54,871 nt of DNA from Candidatus Omnitrophota bacterium (GTDB lineage Bacteria > Omnitrophota > Gorgyraeia > B26-G9): the NCBI GenBank assembly GCA_018817585.1, contig JAHITE010000120.1:1-54871 (forward strand). Direction: 5' to 3'. This document shows positions 36,355 to 45,052 of the stretch, piece after piece. Position 1 is the stretch's first letter. Each line of letters starts with the position of its first letter. The position numbers and the translations under genes were made by a program. The notes under the pieces were generated by a model. That model had not been told where the DNA came from. It worked only from the letters and a program-made list of their open reading frames with translations, and did no database searches.

Positions 36355-37311
36355 TTACACTTTTTCCTTGTTCTCTGGTTTTATTCTGTAACTGGAATGG
36401 TCACGCATACCGGAATAAAGCCGGATGACAATCTCCGCCAGAATTCCGATTAAAATAAACTGAATGCCGATAATAAAAAAAAGCACGAATAAAAATAAAA
36501 GCGGGCTGACCCATTGCCCAGCCCATAAAACTTTACGCAAAACAATAAATACTCCGATAAAAACTGAGAATAATACTGAAATAATTCCAATACCGCCAAA
36601 TACATGAATTGGTTTTGCCATAAATTTCCAAGTAAATAATATGGTCAGCATATCGAGGATCACTTTAAAAAAACGGGAAACTCCGTATTTAGAATGTCCA
36701 TGTTTTCGCTTATGATGGCTGACCGTAACTTCCGCGATTTTCGCTCCTTGAATAGCGGCGCACAAAGGTAAAAACCGATGAATTTCCCCTTGAAATTCAA
36801 TATCTTTTAAAACCGCGATTTTGTAAGCTTTTAAAGTACATCCCAAATCATGCAATTTTACTTTTGTCAACCGCGCGCTGATGAAATTAGCGATTAAAGA
36901 CGGTAATTTTTTCTGCCAAAAATTATCCTTGCGATTGATCCGCCAGCCGCTGACGACATCATATCCCTGGTTTAGCTTATTGAGGAGTTTAGGGATATCT
37001 TTGGGATCATTTTGCAGATCAGCATCCATGGTTATAATCAGCTGACCTAAAGCATGATCGACTCCCGCGGCAATTGCCTGGGTCTGACCGTAATTTCTTA
37101 ACAAGGTTATTACCCGCGCATGCTTATCGGCCTTGGCTATCTGTTCAAGCTCAGCAGCGCTATTATCCGTACTGCCATCATCGATAAAAATAATTTCATA
37201 ACTAAGCGCAAGCGAATCCATCACCGGATGAATCTGTCCAGCCAGGATTTTAAGATTGCCTTGTTCATTAAAAACCGGGATTATGATCGACAGCTGTAAA
37301 TTATTTTCCAT
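36355..37311 (-). CDS. Family 2 glycosyltransferase with C-terminal helices (GtrB/ArnC-like)
   Basis: A 318-aa protein: I-I-P-V-F-N-E near the start, D-D-G-S-T-D-N-S, M-D-A-D-L-Q-N-D-P (D-x-D), and R-K-H-G-H-S-K-Y-G. Two membrane helices at ~235-260 and ~268-298 complete the GtrB/ArnC plan, the polyprenyl-phosphate glycosyltransferases that supply lipid-linked sugars to GT-C enzymes. As first gene of the 15-gene run it fits that job for the GT39-like proteins downstream. Upstream, GATAAT (minus strand, 37317-37322) lies 5 bp before the ATG with a poor -35, and AGGA gives a possible ribosome site. Confidence 0.88.
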   Translation of the reverse strand: MENNLQLSIIIPVFNEQGNLKILAGQIHPVMDSLALSYEIIFIDDGSTDNSAAELEQIAKADKHARVITLLRNYGQTQAIAAGVDHALGQLIITMDADLQNDPKDIPKLLNKLNQGYDVVSGWRINRKDNFWQKKLPSLIANFISARLTKVKLHDLGCTLKAYKIAVLKDIEFQGEIHRFLPLCAAIQGAKIAEVTVSHHKRKHGHSKYGVSRFFKVILDMLTILFTWKFMAKPIHVFGGIGIISVLFSVFIGVFIVLRKVLWAGQWVSPLLFLFVLFFIIGIQFILIGILAEIVIRLYSGMRDHSSYRIKPENKEKV

Positions 37312-37529
37312 ACTATATTATCCTGTTTATCTGTACTAGAACAAAGTCAAGTTTACCGTTACAGCTTTAAAAGGTTACGGTCAGGGTTACGATGCCCGTT
37401 TCGTCTTACGGTAAAGGATCTCGCCTTAAAATTTCTTGTTTTTCAGCCTAAACCGTTTAACGTTACCGATACGGGCCTCGTTACCGTTAAACCTTGCCAA
37501 GTGTCAACACATCTCTGTTATTATACAGT
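37312..37529. repeat. Spacer with recurring TTACCG/CGGTAA words
   Basis: Within 218 bp TTACCG occurs at 37353, 37463 and 37481 (two as TTACCGTTA), and the reverse-strand form at 37376-37380 and 37406-37414 (TTACGG, TTACGGTAA). It is more G+C-rich than its surroundings. CTCGCCTTAAAATTT at 37420-37434 nearly recurs in the next spacer (near 38847). It contains the promoter region of the operon starting at 37311, but I find no strong -35/-10 pair. Confidence 0.35.
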
Positions 37530-38687
37530 TTATTCTTTCCATGACTCAGCGTAAATATTAAGTAAATTCTCAGCCGTAGTTTTCCAATTATATAATTCTT
37601 CGGCTCTTTGCCGGGCCTTTTTCGCTAATCTTTTACGTAAAGGCTCATCATCTAACAATCTTTTTATTCCTTGAGCCAAGTCTTCTGAGTCCCCGGGCAG
37701 AGTAAGGATTCCCGCTCCGCCGAGCATCCGCTTCACTTCCCCCACATCACTGGCAATAATCGGCTTACCGCTGGCCAAATACTCGGCAATTTTAAGCGGA
37801 CTTTTACATTGCGTAATCTCATTGTTTTCAAAACAAGCCACAGCAATATCTGTTGCCGCTAAATACAAAGGCGTTTCCTGATGACTAACCGCATTAGTAA
37901 AAACAATATTTTTCTCCATATCTAAATCCTGAGCCAAAGTTTTTAATTCAGCCAAGCGATAGCCTCCGCCGATAATAAAAAAAGTTAGGCCTTTGATCTG
38001 ATTAGTAATTATCTTTGCCGCCCGAATGAACTGTTCAGCGTATTGGCCGCCATGGAGTTGCCCGAGATAGCTGATAATCGGGCCATAAATATTATATTTT
38101 TCCCTTATCCTGATCGAAGAAATATCCGGATGAAATAAGTCCAGATCAGCCCCGACCGGAGCCATGGCGATTTTATTTGGGGCGATACCGTATTTAATAC
38201 ATTCCTGTTTTAAACGCTGGCTGGAAACCGAGATTGTATCACAAAGATTGGGAATATAGCGTTCCAAGGCCCAGAGAAAAGCACCGACCAGCCGCGGCTG
38301 TTTAGCGCAATAATAAAATATCTTTATTTCCCAGTCATCCCAGTCATAGTGCAGCGGCTTATTATTCAGAAAACCGCTGATCAAAGCCGGCAATGCGGCA
38401 TAAGCAAAACACTTTTGAAAATGAATAATATCTGACCATTTCCCCTGTTCACAAACATAGCGGATGTTTTTAAAATAATTAGCTATCCCCAATTTGCGGC
38501 TTAAGGGGATATACTCAATCCCCTGAATCGTAAAACTATCCCGCAGCTCCTGATATTCTAAAGGAAAATAAATTATCTTAATCGCATGACCTTTTTGCTT
38601 AAACTCCTGGGCAATTTTCTTAATTCTGATTGTCCAAGGCTCTTTTCGCGAAAATAAATCATGCGGATGAATCATCAGTATTTTCAT
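37530..38687 (-). CDS. Family 4 glycosyltransferase
   Basis: A 385-aa GT-B fold enzyme: M-I-H-P-H-D near the start, H-Y-D-W-D-D-W-E mid N-domain, I-S-Y-L-G-Q-L-H-G-G-Q-Y, I-I-G-G-G-Y and the donor site E-Y-L-A-S-G-K-P-I-I-A-S-D-V-G-E. The start has AAGGAA about 6 nt upstream. It shares the D-D-W-E segment with the GT4 enzyme at 24049-25140. It stands alone, with 218 bp after it and 431 bp before it. Likely cytoplasmic, using a nucleotide sugar. Confidence 0.88.
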   Translation of the reverse strand: MKILMIHPHDLFSRKEPWTIRIKKIAQEFKQKGHAIKIIYFPLEYQELRDSFTIQGIEYIPLSRKLGIANYFKNIRYVCEQGKWSDIIHFQKCFAYAALPALISGFLNNKPLHYDWDDWEIKIFYYCAKQPRLVGAFLWALERYIPNLCDTISVSSQRLKQECIKYGIAPNKIAMAPVGADLDLFHPDISSIRIREKYNIYGPIISYLGQLHGGQYAEQFIRAAKIITNQIKGLTFFIIGGGYRLAELKTLAQDLDMEKNIVFTNAVSHQETPLYLAATDIAVACFENNEITQCKSPLKIAEYLASGKPIIASDVGEVKRMLGGAGILTLPGDSEDLAQGIKRLLDDEPLRKRLAKKARQRAEELYNWKTTAENLLNIYAESWKE

Positions 38688-39118
38688 AAAAATTCCTTAA
38701 TATAAATAATGAATTACTTCTAACCACTATCCGCTGGGTTCCAAGATGATCAGCAAATTTTACGCGAGTCAAAAATTTTCTTACTATAAAGCAGCAAGAT
38801 CGGTAAATCCGCGTCGTATTTTCGGCACTGCGAAACTCGCCCTTAAAATTTTAATGAATAAGCTCAAACAGGTCCTCGTGCCCTAAAGGGTTCCCAAAAA
38901 TCCAACACGTATTTACCTAAATTTGTGAAAGCTTAAAAATTTCCCAATCATCTTTCACAAAGTTAGCTTTGCGCTTTTTCTTTTGCATTTTTTGCTTTTG
39001 ACCATTAGCTATCGACCATTGACCATCAGCCAAACATGCTTTTCATGCTTAAGCTTTTTCGTCCATCGTCCTAGCCTCGCCGCTTTTTGGCGGGCGGTCG
39101 TCCCTCGTCCTTCGATAA
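38688..39118. repeat. Gene-less spacer with micro-repeats
   Basis: No gene is seen in these 431 bp. The part from about 38941 is built of recurring short words: GACCAT at 39000, 39014 and 39021; TTTTGC/TTTGC several times at 38968-38998; CATGCTT twice at 39036-39050; and CGTCC four times between 39060 and 39112. CGCC-GCTTTTT-GGCG near 39079-39093 can form a hairpin without a T-tract. The base composition is unlike the coding DNA on either side. It may be a decayed dispersed repeat or a slippage-grown spacer. Confidence 0.4.
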
Positions 39119-40753
39119 TCAATTGCCCGGGAAAATAATTGAGCCCCGGAGTTTTTTTAAAATAAACAAATAAAAATCAATAATAATACTAGCGATAAAC
39201 AAAATCAATAACAGTATAAATTTTCCTACTTTTCCTGAACGCTTAAAATTAGATAATTCACGCCCCGCTGAATTAATAATCTTAGTTTGCGGCTCATCTG
39301 CTGGTTTTAAACTCTTATCCCCTGCTGGATTTAGCTTACAGTTTTTATCCTGATAATTCACAATCAGGTTTTTAATCTTTAATTCCCGCAATAAATCACA
39401 GACCCGTTTTACCCGCTGATTGCGTTCAGACTGTGTTAACCCATTAGCATCAGTCCATTTGCCTGGATCAAGCGGATCAAGAAATTTAACCCCAAACCGC
39501 TGCGGATAAATCCCCACATCAGAACCCGGCATCAGCACAAAAGAAGAAACATTAGTCACCTGAGCGATGTATTGGCGATTACTTTGGATAAACTCGATTG
39601 TCTGAATAAAATCTGCTTCGGTTTCTCCGGGAAAACCAACAATAATATTCAGGCTAACTTGAATTTTAGCTTTAAATGTCCGGCGAATTACTTCCTGGGC
39701 ATCAGCCGCGGTATAATGCTTATTCATTTGGCCCAGAATAGCGTCTGATCCGCTTTCTATGCCATAGCATAAAGAATCGCATCCTGCCTGTTTCATGGCA
39801 TCCAGCAGTTCCTGAGTCATGTTCTTTCTGATTGCCGCATAGCTTATCCAAGTAAGATCCAGATTTTCCTGTTTTATCTGTTTGCACAGTTTATCCAATA
39901 AATAAAGATTACCATTACACAGCAGATCATTAAACTCGAGATGCGTAATATTATATTTTTGTTTAAGATATTTCATCTCCTCAATAATCTTCTCTGGCCT
40001 TTTCATCCGAAAACCAAAACAGATATACCAGTCAATACAATAACTGCATTGATTAATACAGCCTCGGCTGATTAACAAGGGCAAGGGATGATATTGGCTG
40101 TTATAATTGTATTTACTTAAATCAAACTCTTCAAATGTCGGATAAGCTAAACTGTTTAAATTTTTTACTGGCTGCCAAGGCAGATAATGAACATCCGCTG
40201 ATTCCTGGGCATAAAGCAGTCCCGAAACTTTTGAACATAAATACTCCGGAGATCGATTGATTTTAAATTCATTTATAAATTTCAGTAAAGCCTCTTCGCC
40301 TTCGCCAATAATAAAGAAATCTATATTTTTTTTGTCCACTGTCTTTCTATCCCAGCTGTGATAAATTCCCGGACCGCCTAATATTATAATTTTATCCGCA
40401 AATCGACGCTTAATTTTTTCAGCCACAAACCCAGCGAAAATCGCGCTGATCAGATTATTGGTGGAAAATCCAATAATTCCATAATCCGCCAGACTCTGAA
40501 CAAATTGATCGATATGAGCTTCAAAAGCTTGATAAATATTTTCCGCGATATTTGCTGGCTTAATCCGGTTTATCTCATCCAGCTGCCAGAATAATCCCTG
40601 TTTTACGTCTGCCTGCTCATAAAGATTAAGATTTAAATCAAAAACATCTGCCTGCGCGCCTTTTGACTTTAAGTATGCTGATAAATAAGCAATGCCCAAG
40701 GGCGGCATCACCACTCCCCAGGGAGGACAATTAACTAAAATTAATTTATTCAT
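39119..40753 (-). CDS. Cobalamin-binding radical SAM protein with C-terminal membrane segment
   Basis: A 544-aa enzyme. The cobalamin domain covers ~1-170 (P-P-W-G-V-V-M-P-P-L-G near 10-20, I-I-G-E-G-E-E-A near 148-155). The rSAM motif is R-G-C-I-N-Q-C-S-Y-C with C232, C236 and C239; Y-G-I-E-S-G-S-D follows. After a ~60-residue polar linker the protein ends with a hydrophobic stretch (F-I-L-L-L-I-L-F-I-A-S-I-I-I), so it is probably anchored to the cytoplasmic face of the membrane. The ATG overlaps the stop of the 1401-aa gene by 4 bp. A membrane-bound substrate such as a lipid-linked glycan would fit. Confidence 0.88.
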   Translation of the reverse strand: MNKLILVNCPPWGVVMPPLGIAYLSAYLKSKGAQADVFDLNLNLYEQADVKQGLFWQLDEINRIKPANIAENIYQAFEAHIDQFVQSLADYGIIGFSTNNLISAIFAGFVAEKIKRRFADKIIILGGPGIYHSWDRKTVDKKNIDFFIIGEGEEALLKFINEFKINRSPEYLCSKVSGLLYAQESADVHYLPWQPVKNLNSLAYPTFEEFDLSKYNYNSQYHPLPLLISRGCINQCSYCIDWYICFGFRMKRPEKIIEEMKYLKQKYNITHLEFNDLLCNGNLYLLDKLCKQIKQENLDLTWISYAAIRKNMTQELLDAMKQAGCDSLCYGIESGSDAILGQMNKHYTAADAQEVIRRTFKAKIQVSLNIIVGFPGETEADFIQTIEFIQSNRQYIAQVTNVSSFVLMPGSDVGIYPQRFGVKFLDPLDPGKWTDANGLTQSERNQRVKRVCDLLRELKIKNLIVNYQDKNCKLNPAGDKSLKPADEPQTKIINSAGRELSNFKRSGKVGKFILLLILFIASIIIDFYLFILKKLRGSIIFPGN

Positions 40754-43700
40754 TTACTGCCTTTTATCTTTATGTTTAAACAACAATCATTTACCTGATT
40801 AGGAAGAAAAACCCTGCCGCCTTGAGCTTCAATATTCTGCGCGGATATTATTCGCGCGTTAATTAACTTATCCGCGTTCTGGATTTGCGGGCTTATATTC
40901 TGATTCTCATTTGCCGAAAAATCAAAGACCAATTCCGGGAGATTTGTGTTTTTCGCTTTTACAGCTAAAACCTTTATTTGTTTTGTATTTATATCTTTGA
41001 TCTCTGCCTGCTGCCAATTCATTGCACTGGGAAATTTTCCGGTTTGGTTTTGAATCTGCCATTTTTTATAAATCGGAGACAGCATAATACTTGATTTAGT
41101 TTGTTCAATCTCTATTTTTGATTCTACTATCGTCTGGATACTCCATTGTAAAACAGAATCATCAATAAATTTTATTTGCCATGTCTGAGAAATCGGGATA
41201 TTATTCCAAGTGCTTTTAAGCTCAAGTTCCTGCTCATTATGCCGGATTACTTCCCACTTTGCCTTGGATGAGTCATACCATAAACCGAAAATAGATACGG
41301 ATGTATTTAATCCAATACTCTGCGTAATTTCCTGATTATCCCAATATAGTTTTATGCCCTCAGAATGATAAACCGCCTGGATCCTGCCTTTTTTAATAAT
41401 CTTTTTGCTGCTGATTTTTCTTTTATCAATTCGTGCTTTAACTACCTGCGAAAAAGTTTTGCCTTTAATATAATTCTTCGCCTTTATAAACAGTAGAAAT
41501 AGCTTTAATATTTTATATTCCACAACAGTTAAAGATTGTATTTTTTTGTGCGTATGAATATTCCGAGCAAGATCATCACAGCCTTTAAAACAGCCGACTT
41601 TAACATTCGGATCATTACCGATAAAGGAAAAGAATACATCCTCTTTAGGTAAAGACATTGCCCGCTTTCTAAACTCCTGTTGTTTGCGATTATTCCAAAT
41701 CTGGCTAAAATCATGAGCATAAATATTCCCTACCGGAATCCGGTGAGCTTTTAAACAAAAATTAACATTCCCATCAGCCAAGATCCGGGCAAACAGCCAG
41801 CCCATATAGCAAGGCATTTGATTCAGAATATTATTATCATATTGAGCGGCTTTAGCATCAGAATTATCCAGCCTGCGGATAAACTGCTCGAACTGCAAAA
41901 TTTTGATCTTATTCTTTAAATCCCCGGTTTCCAAACGCTGTTTGATTTTATTACAATCCGCTAATACAAACTGCCTCTGAGTATCGCTGAGCATTAAAGC
42001 ATCAGTGGCATTAGGGATCGTATCAATAACCGTAAATTCCAGGGAATCACATCCGGATTCCATAGCGAAATCAACCATTTCCGGCAATTCTTTATAATTC
42101 AGATTTGAAATAACATTATAAACATTGACTTGCGGCTTTTCCTGCTTAAGTGAATTAAGTAATTTAAGCATTCCTTTAAGCTGATAAAACATTTCCGCGG
42201 ATTTATTCGGATGAGTTTGCTGATAAGTTTTTGCTGTGCCTGCCCAAACACTGACAACCAGATTATCCACGCCAATATCAACCAGCTGCTTTACCCTATC
42301 TTCAGTTACCAAAGTAAAGTTTGTATTAATATAGCAGCGCAAACCCAAAGCCTTAACATGCGTCAGGATTTCCATAATCCGCGGATGCATAAACGGCTCT
42401 CCGCCTCCGGCAAAATATATTTCTTTTGTCCCCAGGCTTTTAAGCTGGTCTATGGTTTTTCTAACTACTTCTAAAGGCAGCGTTTGCTGCTTTACCTGAG
42501 CGCTGATCTGCTTATCTTTTAATAAAGGCGAATTGCACCAGCAGCCAATGCAGTCATTGTTACAGTCATTAGTAAGATCTATTTGCGCGCAAAACGGGCC
42601 TTTATAAGCAGCGGTTCCATCTAAAATTCCGATTATATCCAAATAATAATCTTTGAGTTTTTGAGGATTAAGATATTTGATGATTTTTTTTACAATTGAT
42701 ATTAAGCCCTGATTACTTACTTGTTCTTTAATAAACTTTAAAGGAACTTTGGTCTTATATGCTTGAATTGACTCTAGCTGTGACTGCTGACTAGACTTCA
42801 AATTAATCTGGAGATCAAAATAATCATAGATTCCCGGCAAAAATCTATTGATTTTCAAACGGCGCATCTGCAATATCCGGCCATTGATTTTTCGCTCCGT
42901 ATTCTGAATCTGCGGATAAATATTATCTTTAAACCCGGTTAAGGTTTTAAGCTCTATATCCGGAAAATCTTTGGTCGCTTTATTCTGAGCCATGGCCCAA
43001 AGCAAAGAGCTATTGGAATTATACAGTTCAATTTCTTCCCATTCAGTTATTTTCGGAAATATCCCTGTGCCTAGATCATCTTTCCACATTGTATATTGAT
43101 TACCGAGAAGTAATCCAGCTTTGTATTCCATAATTTCTATGTCTTGATCAATCTGAATACTGCTAAACCAGTTAATTTGATCATCATCTTCAATTGTAAT
43201 CAGCCATTGCTGACGTACTGGTTCCTGATCCCATTTCAATTTAACCCTGATCTGATTTTCTCCGGATTTTTCCAGTTTCCAATTAGCCAAAGAAGAATCA
43301 ATCCAGCGCTGACCGCAATGCATGGATGTATTTATTCCCACATCTTTGCTTATTTCCTTGTTTTTCCAAAACAGCCTTACCCGGCCTTCACTAAAAATAA
43401 TTTTAGTATTCCCTTTTGAGATTGTTTCTTCCACAATCCAAAGTTTTCGGCTAAAATACTGTCTGAGTCTTAACGGCAAAAATATCAACCTTCTCAGAAT
43501 AAAACTAATTACTTTTAAAAAAGTAGCAAACAATCCTTTATTCCTTAAAGATTCACTTAATTTCTGGTTTAAACTCTGCGCTTTAACTGGCAGCAGTTTT
43601 TTAAGTTTCAGCTGAGTATGCTTTTCCCATTGCTTATAAGCATTATGCTTTGCCTGCTTCAGCTGTTTTGCCGACAAAGCCTGGGTTCTAATCACACAGC

Positions 43701-44955
43701 TGTTATTGCCATCAAAATTTTCCCGGTTTTTATCCAGGATATAACCTTTTTTATCCATTTCTTCATAAAACCTAGTTCCGGGAAAAGGCGTGGCTAAAGA
43801 AAACTGCACCGAAGTCGGATTTAATTTCTTGGCATATTCAATTGTATCCTTGACTGTCCGCGCGTCTTCGCCAGGTAAGCCAAAAGTAAAAGTCAAATGA
43901 GTCCTGATCCCCAAATATTTAGTATAATTAACTACTTCCTCAACTTTTTTTAAGTCAGTACCTTTATTAATATTATCAAGTAATTTTTGCGATGAAGACT
44001 CTACTCCGTATTTCACGGAAAACAGGCCGGCTTTACGCATTCGCTCAAGCATTGGTTCATCCATCAGCTCTGCTCTGGCCATAATTGCCCAGGGTATTTG
44101 AAGATTTCTTTTTTCCAGTTCATCGCAAAAAGCAAAAATCCGCTCTTTGCCAATATTCCAGGTATCATCATCAAAATAAATTGATTTAAATCCCCACTGT
44201 TTAACCAGATATTCCATTTCATCAACAACATCCACAACATTCCTTACCCGGTAAGAACCGCCTTTGTACATTACCTGCGGCCATAAACAAAAACTGCATT
44301 TAAACGGACAACCGCGGCTGGCCCACATTGAAGCGCAAGGAATAGGAATATCTCCCGGAGAATCATTATAGCGTTTTATCAATAGTTTTTTGCGCTCTGG
44401 CCAGGGCAAAGAATCAAGATCCTTGATTAAAGGCCGGCCGGGATTTTTAATTGCTTTATCACCCTGCTTATAAATAAGTCCTTGAACATCACTTAAGCTG
44501 CTTTTATCTCTTAATTTCGCGCACAATTCTAGCAATGTTTGTTCATACTCACCAAACAGCAAATAATCAATAAATTTAGTTTTTTCCAAAAATTCCGGCT
44601 GTTCCAGCTGTGCTTCCGGACCGCAAATTACTATCGGCAGATGATCTTTATGTCTAATCAGCATTCTCAGATCATGGGCTAAAGTCACTGTTGATGTTTC
44701 CGCCACCAGCAAATCAGGCTTTAAACTAATTATCCGGTTAAAAAAAATATTTTCTGATAGTTTCTCGGCAATCGCGTCAATAATTTCTACTTCAAAACCG
44801 TTTTTTTCCAATAAAGCCGCGGCATAAGCCAAATAAAAGGGAAACGGCAAATAATTATCTTCTGTGTGATCTTTTATATGCGGCCAACGCGATCCGGCCC
44901 TAACTCCCCAGCGCTGGCCCTTTTTCCAGGGCAGATTAACTAAAACAATCCTCAT
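40750..44955 (-). CDS. 1401-aa double radical SAM protein with two beta domains
   Basis: Order of parts: cobalamin domain (~1-170); first rSAM core with C216, C220 and C223 (R-G-C-P-F-K-C-S-F-C); a basic, hydrophobic segment (~475-500); beta domain 1 (~515-718); a second, SPASM-type rSAM core with C798, C802 and C805 (D-C-N-N-D-C-I-G-C-W-C) and A-G-G-G-E-P; its auxiliary-cluster tail (C-Y-M-G-W-L-F...G-N-V-N-F-C, then G-C-F-K-G-C); and beta domain 2 (~1200-1398). Both beta domains show W-(I/Y)-D-S-S and P-(V/I)-x-Q-x-W. Two complete rSAM cores of different classes in one chain are rare. I infer consecutive chemistry on one substrate that the beta domains bind. Confidence 0.85.
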   Translation of the reverse strand: MRIVLVNLPWKKGQRWGVRAGSRWPHIKDHTEDNYLPFPFYLAYAAALLEKNGFEVEIIDAIAEKLSENIFFNRIISLKPDLLVAETSTVTLAHDLRMLIRHKDHLPIVICGPEAQLEQPEFLEKTKFIDYLLFGEYEQTLLELCAKLRDKSSLSDVQGLIYKQGDKAIKNPGRPLIKDLDSLPWPERKKLLIKRYNDSPGDIPIPCASMWASRGCPFKCSFCLWPQVMYKGGSYRVRNVVDVVDEMEYLVKQWGFKSIYFDDDTWNIGKERIFAFCDELEKRNLQIPWAIMARAELMDEPMLERMRKAGLFSVKYGVESSSQKLLDNINKGTDLKKVEEVVNYTKYLGIRTHLTFTFGLPGEDARTVKDTIEYAKKLNPTSVQFSLATPFPGTRFYEEMDKKGYILDKNRENFDGNNSCVIRTQALSAKQLKQAKHNAYKQWEKHTQLKLKKLLPVKAQSLNQKLSESLRNKGLFATFLKVISFILRRLIFLPLRLRQYFSRKLWIVEETISKGNTKIIFSEGRVRLFWKNKEISKDVGINTSMHCGQRWIDSSLANWKLEKSGENQIRVKLKWDQEPVRQQWLITIEDDDQINWFSSIQIDQDIEIMEYKAGLLLGNQYTMWKDDLGTGIFPKITEWEEIELYNSNSSLLWAMAQNKATKDFPDIELKTLTGFKDNIYPQIQNTERKINGRILQMRRLKINRFLPGIYDYFDLQINLKSSQQSQLESIQAYKTKVPLKFIKEQVSNQGLISIVKKIIKYLNPQKLKDYYLDIIGILDGTAAYKGPFCAQIDLTNDCNNDCIGCWCNSPLLKDKQISAQVKQQTLPLEVVRKTIDQLKSLGTKEIYFAGGGEPFMHPRIMEILTHVKALGLRCYINTNFTLVTEDRVKQLVDIGVDNLVVSVWAGTAKTYQQTHPNKSAEMFYQLKGMLKLLNSLKQEKPQVNVYNVISNLNYKELPEMVDFAMESGCDSLEFTVIDTIPNATDALMLSDTQRQFVLADCNKIKQRLETGDLKNKIKILQFEQFIRRLDNSDAKAAQYDNNILNQMPCYMGWLFARILADGNVNFCLKAHRIPVGNIYAHDFSQIWNNRKQQEFRKRAMSLPKEDVFFSFIGNDPNVKVGCFKGCDDLARNIHTHKKIQSLTVVEYKILKLFLLFIKAKNYIKGKTFSQVVKARIDKRKISSKKIIKKGRIQAVYHSEGIKLYWDNQEITQSIGLNTSVSIFGLWYDSSKAKWEVIRHNEQELELKSTWNNIPISQTWQIKFIDDSVLQWSIQTIVESKIEIEQTKSSIMLSPIYKKWQIQNQTGKFPSAMNWQQAEIKDINTKQIKVLAVKAKNTNLPELVFDFSANENQNISPQIQNADKLINARIISAQNIEAQGGRVFLPNQVNDCCLNIKIKGSK

Positions 44956-45052
44956 TTACTCAATTCCCTTCCTAAAAAATCAATTTAATTACTTTTTACC
45001 CGCGCGCCTAAAATATTAATTTTGCTTATAAAACATTACTAATCCAACTATT

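Noticed and set aside
37505-37527. TTGACA plus TATAAT pair before the gene at 37311
   Set aside because: On the minus strand TATAAT comes before TTGACA, the wrong order for a promoter.
39000-39112. CRISPR array in the micro-repeat spacer
   Set aside because: The repeated words are 5-7 bp and irregularly spaced, without 25-40 bp repeats or uniform spacers, and no cas gene is present.
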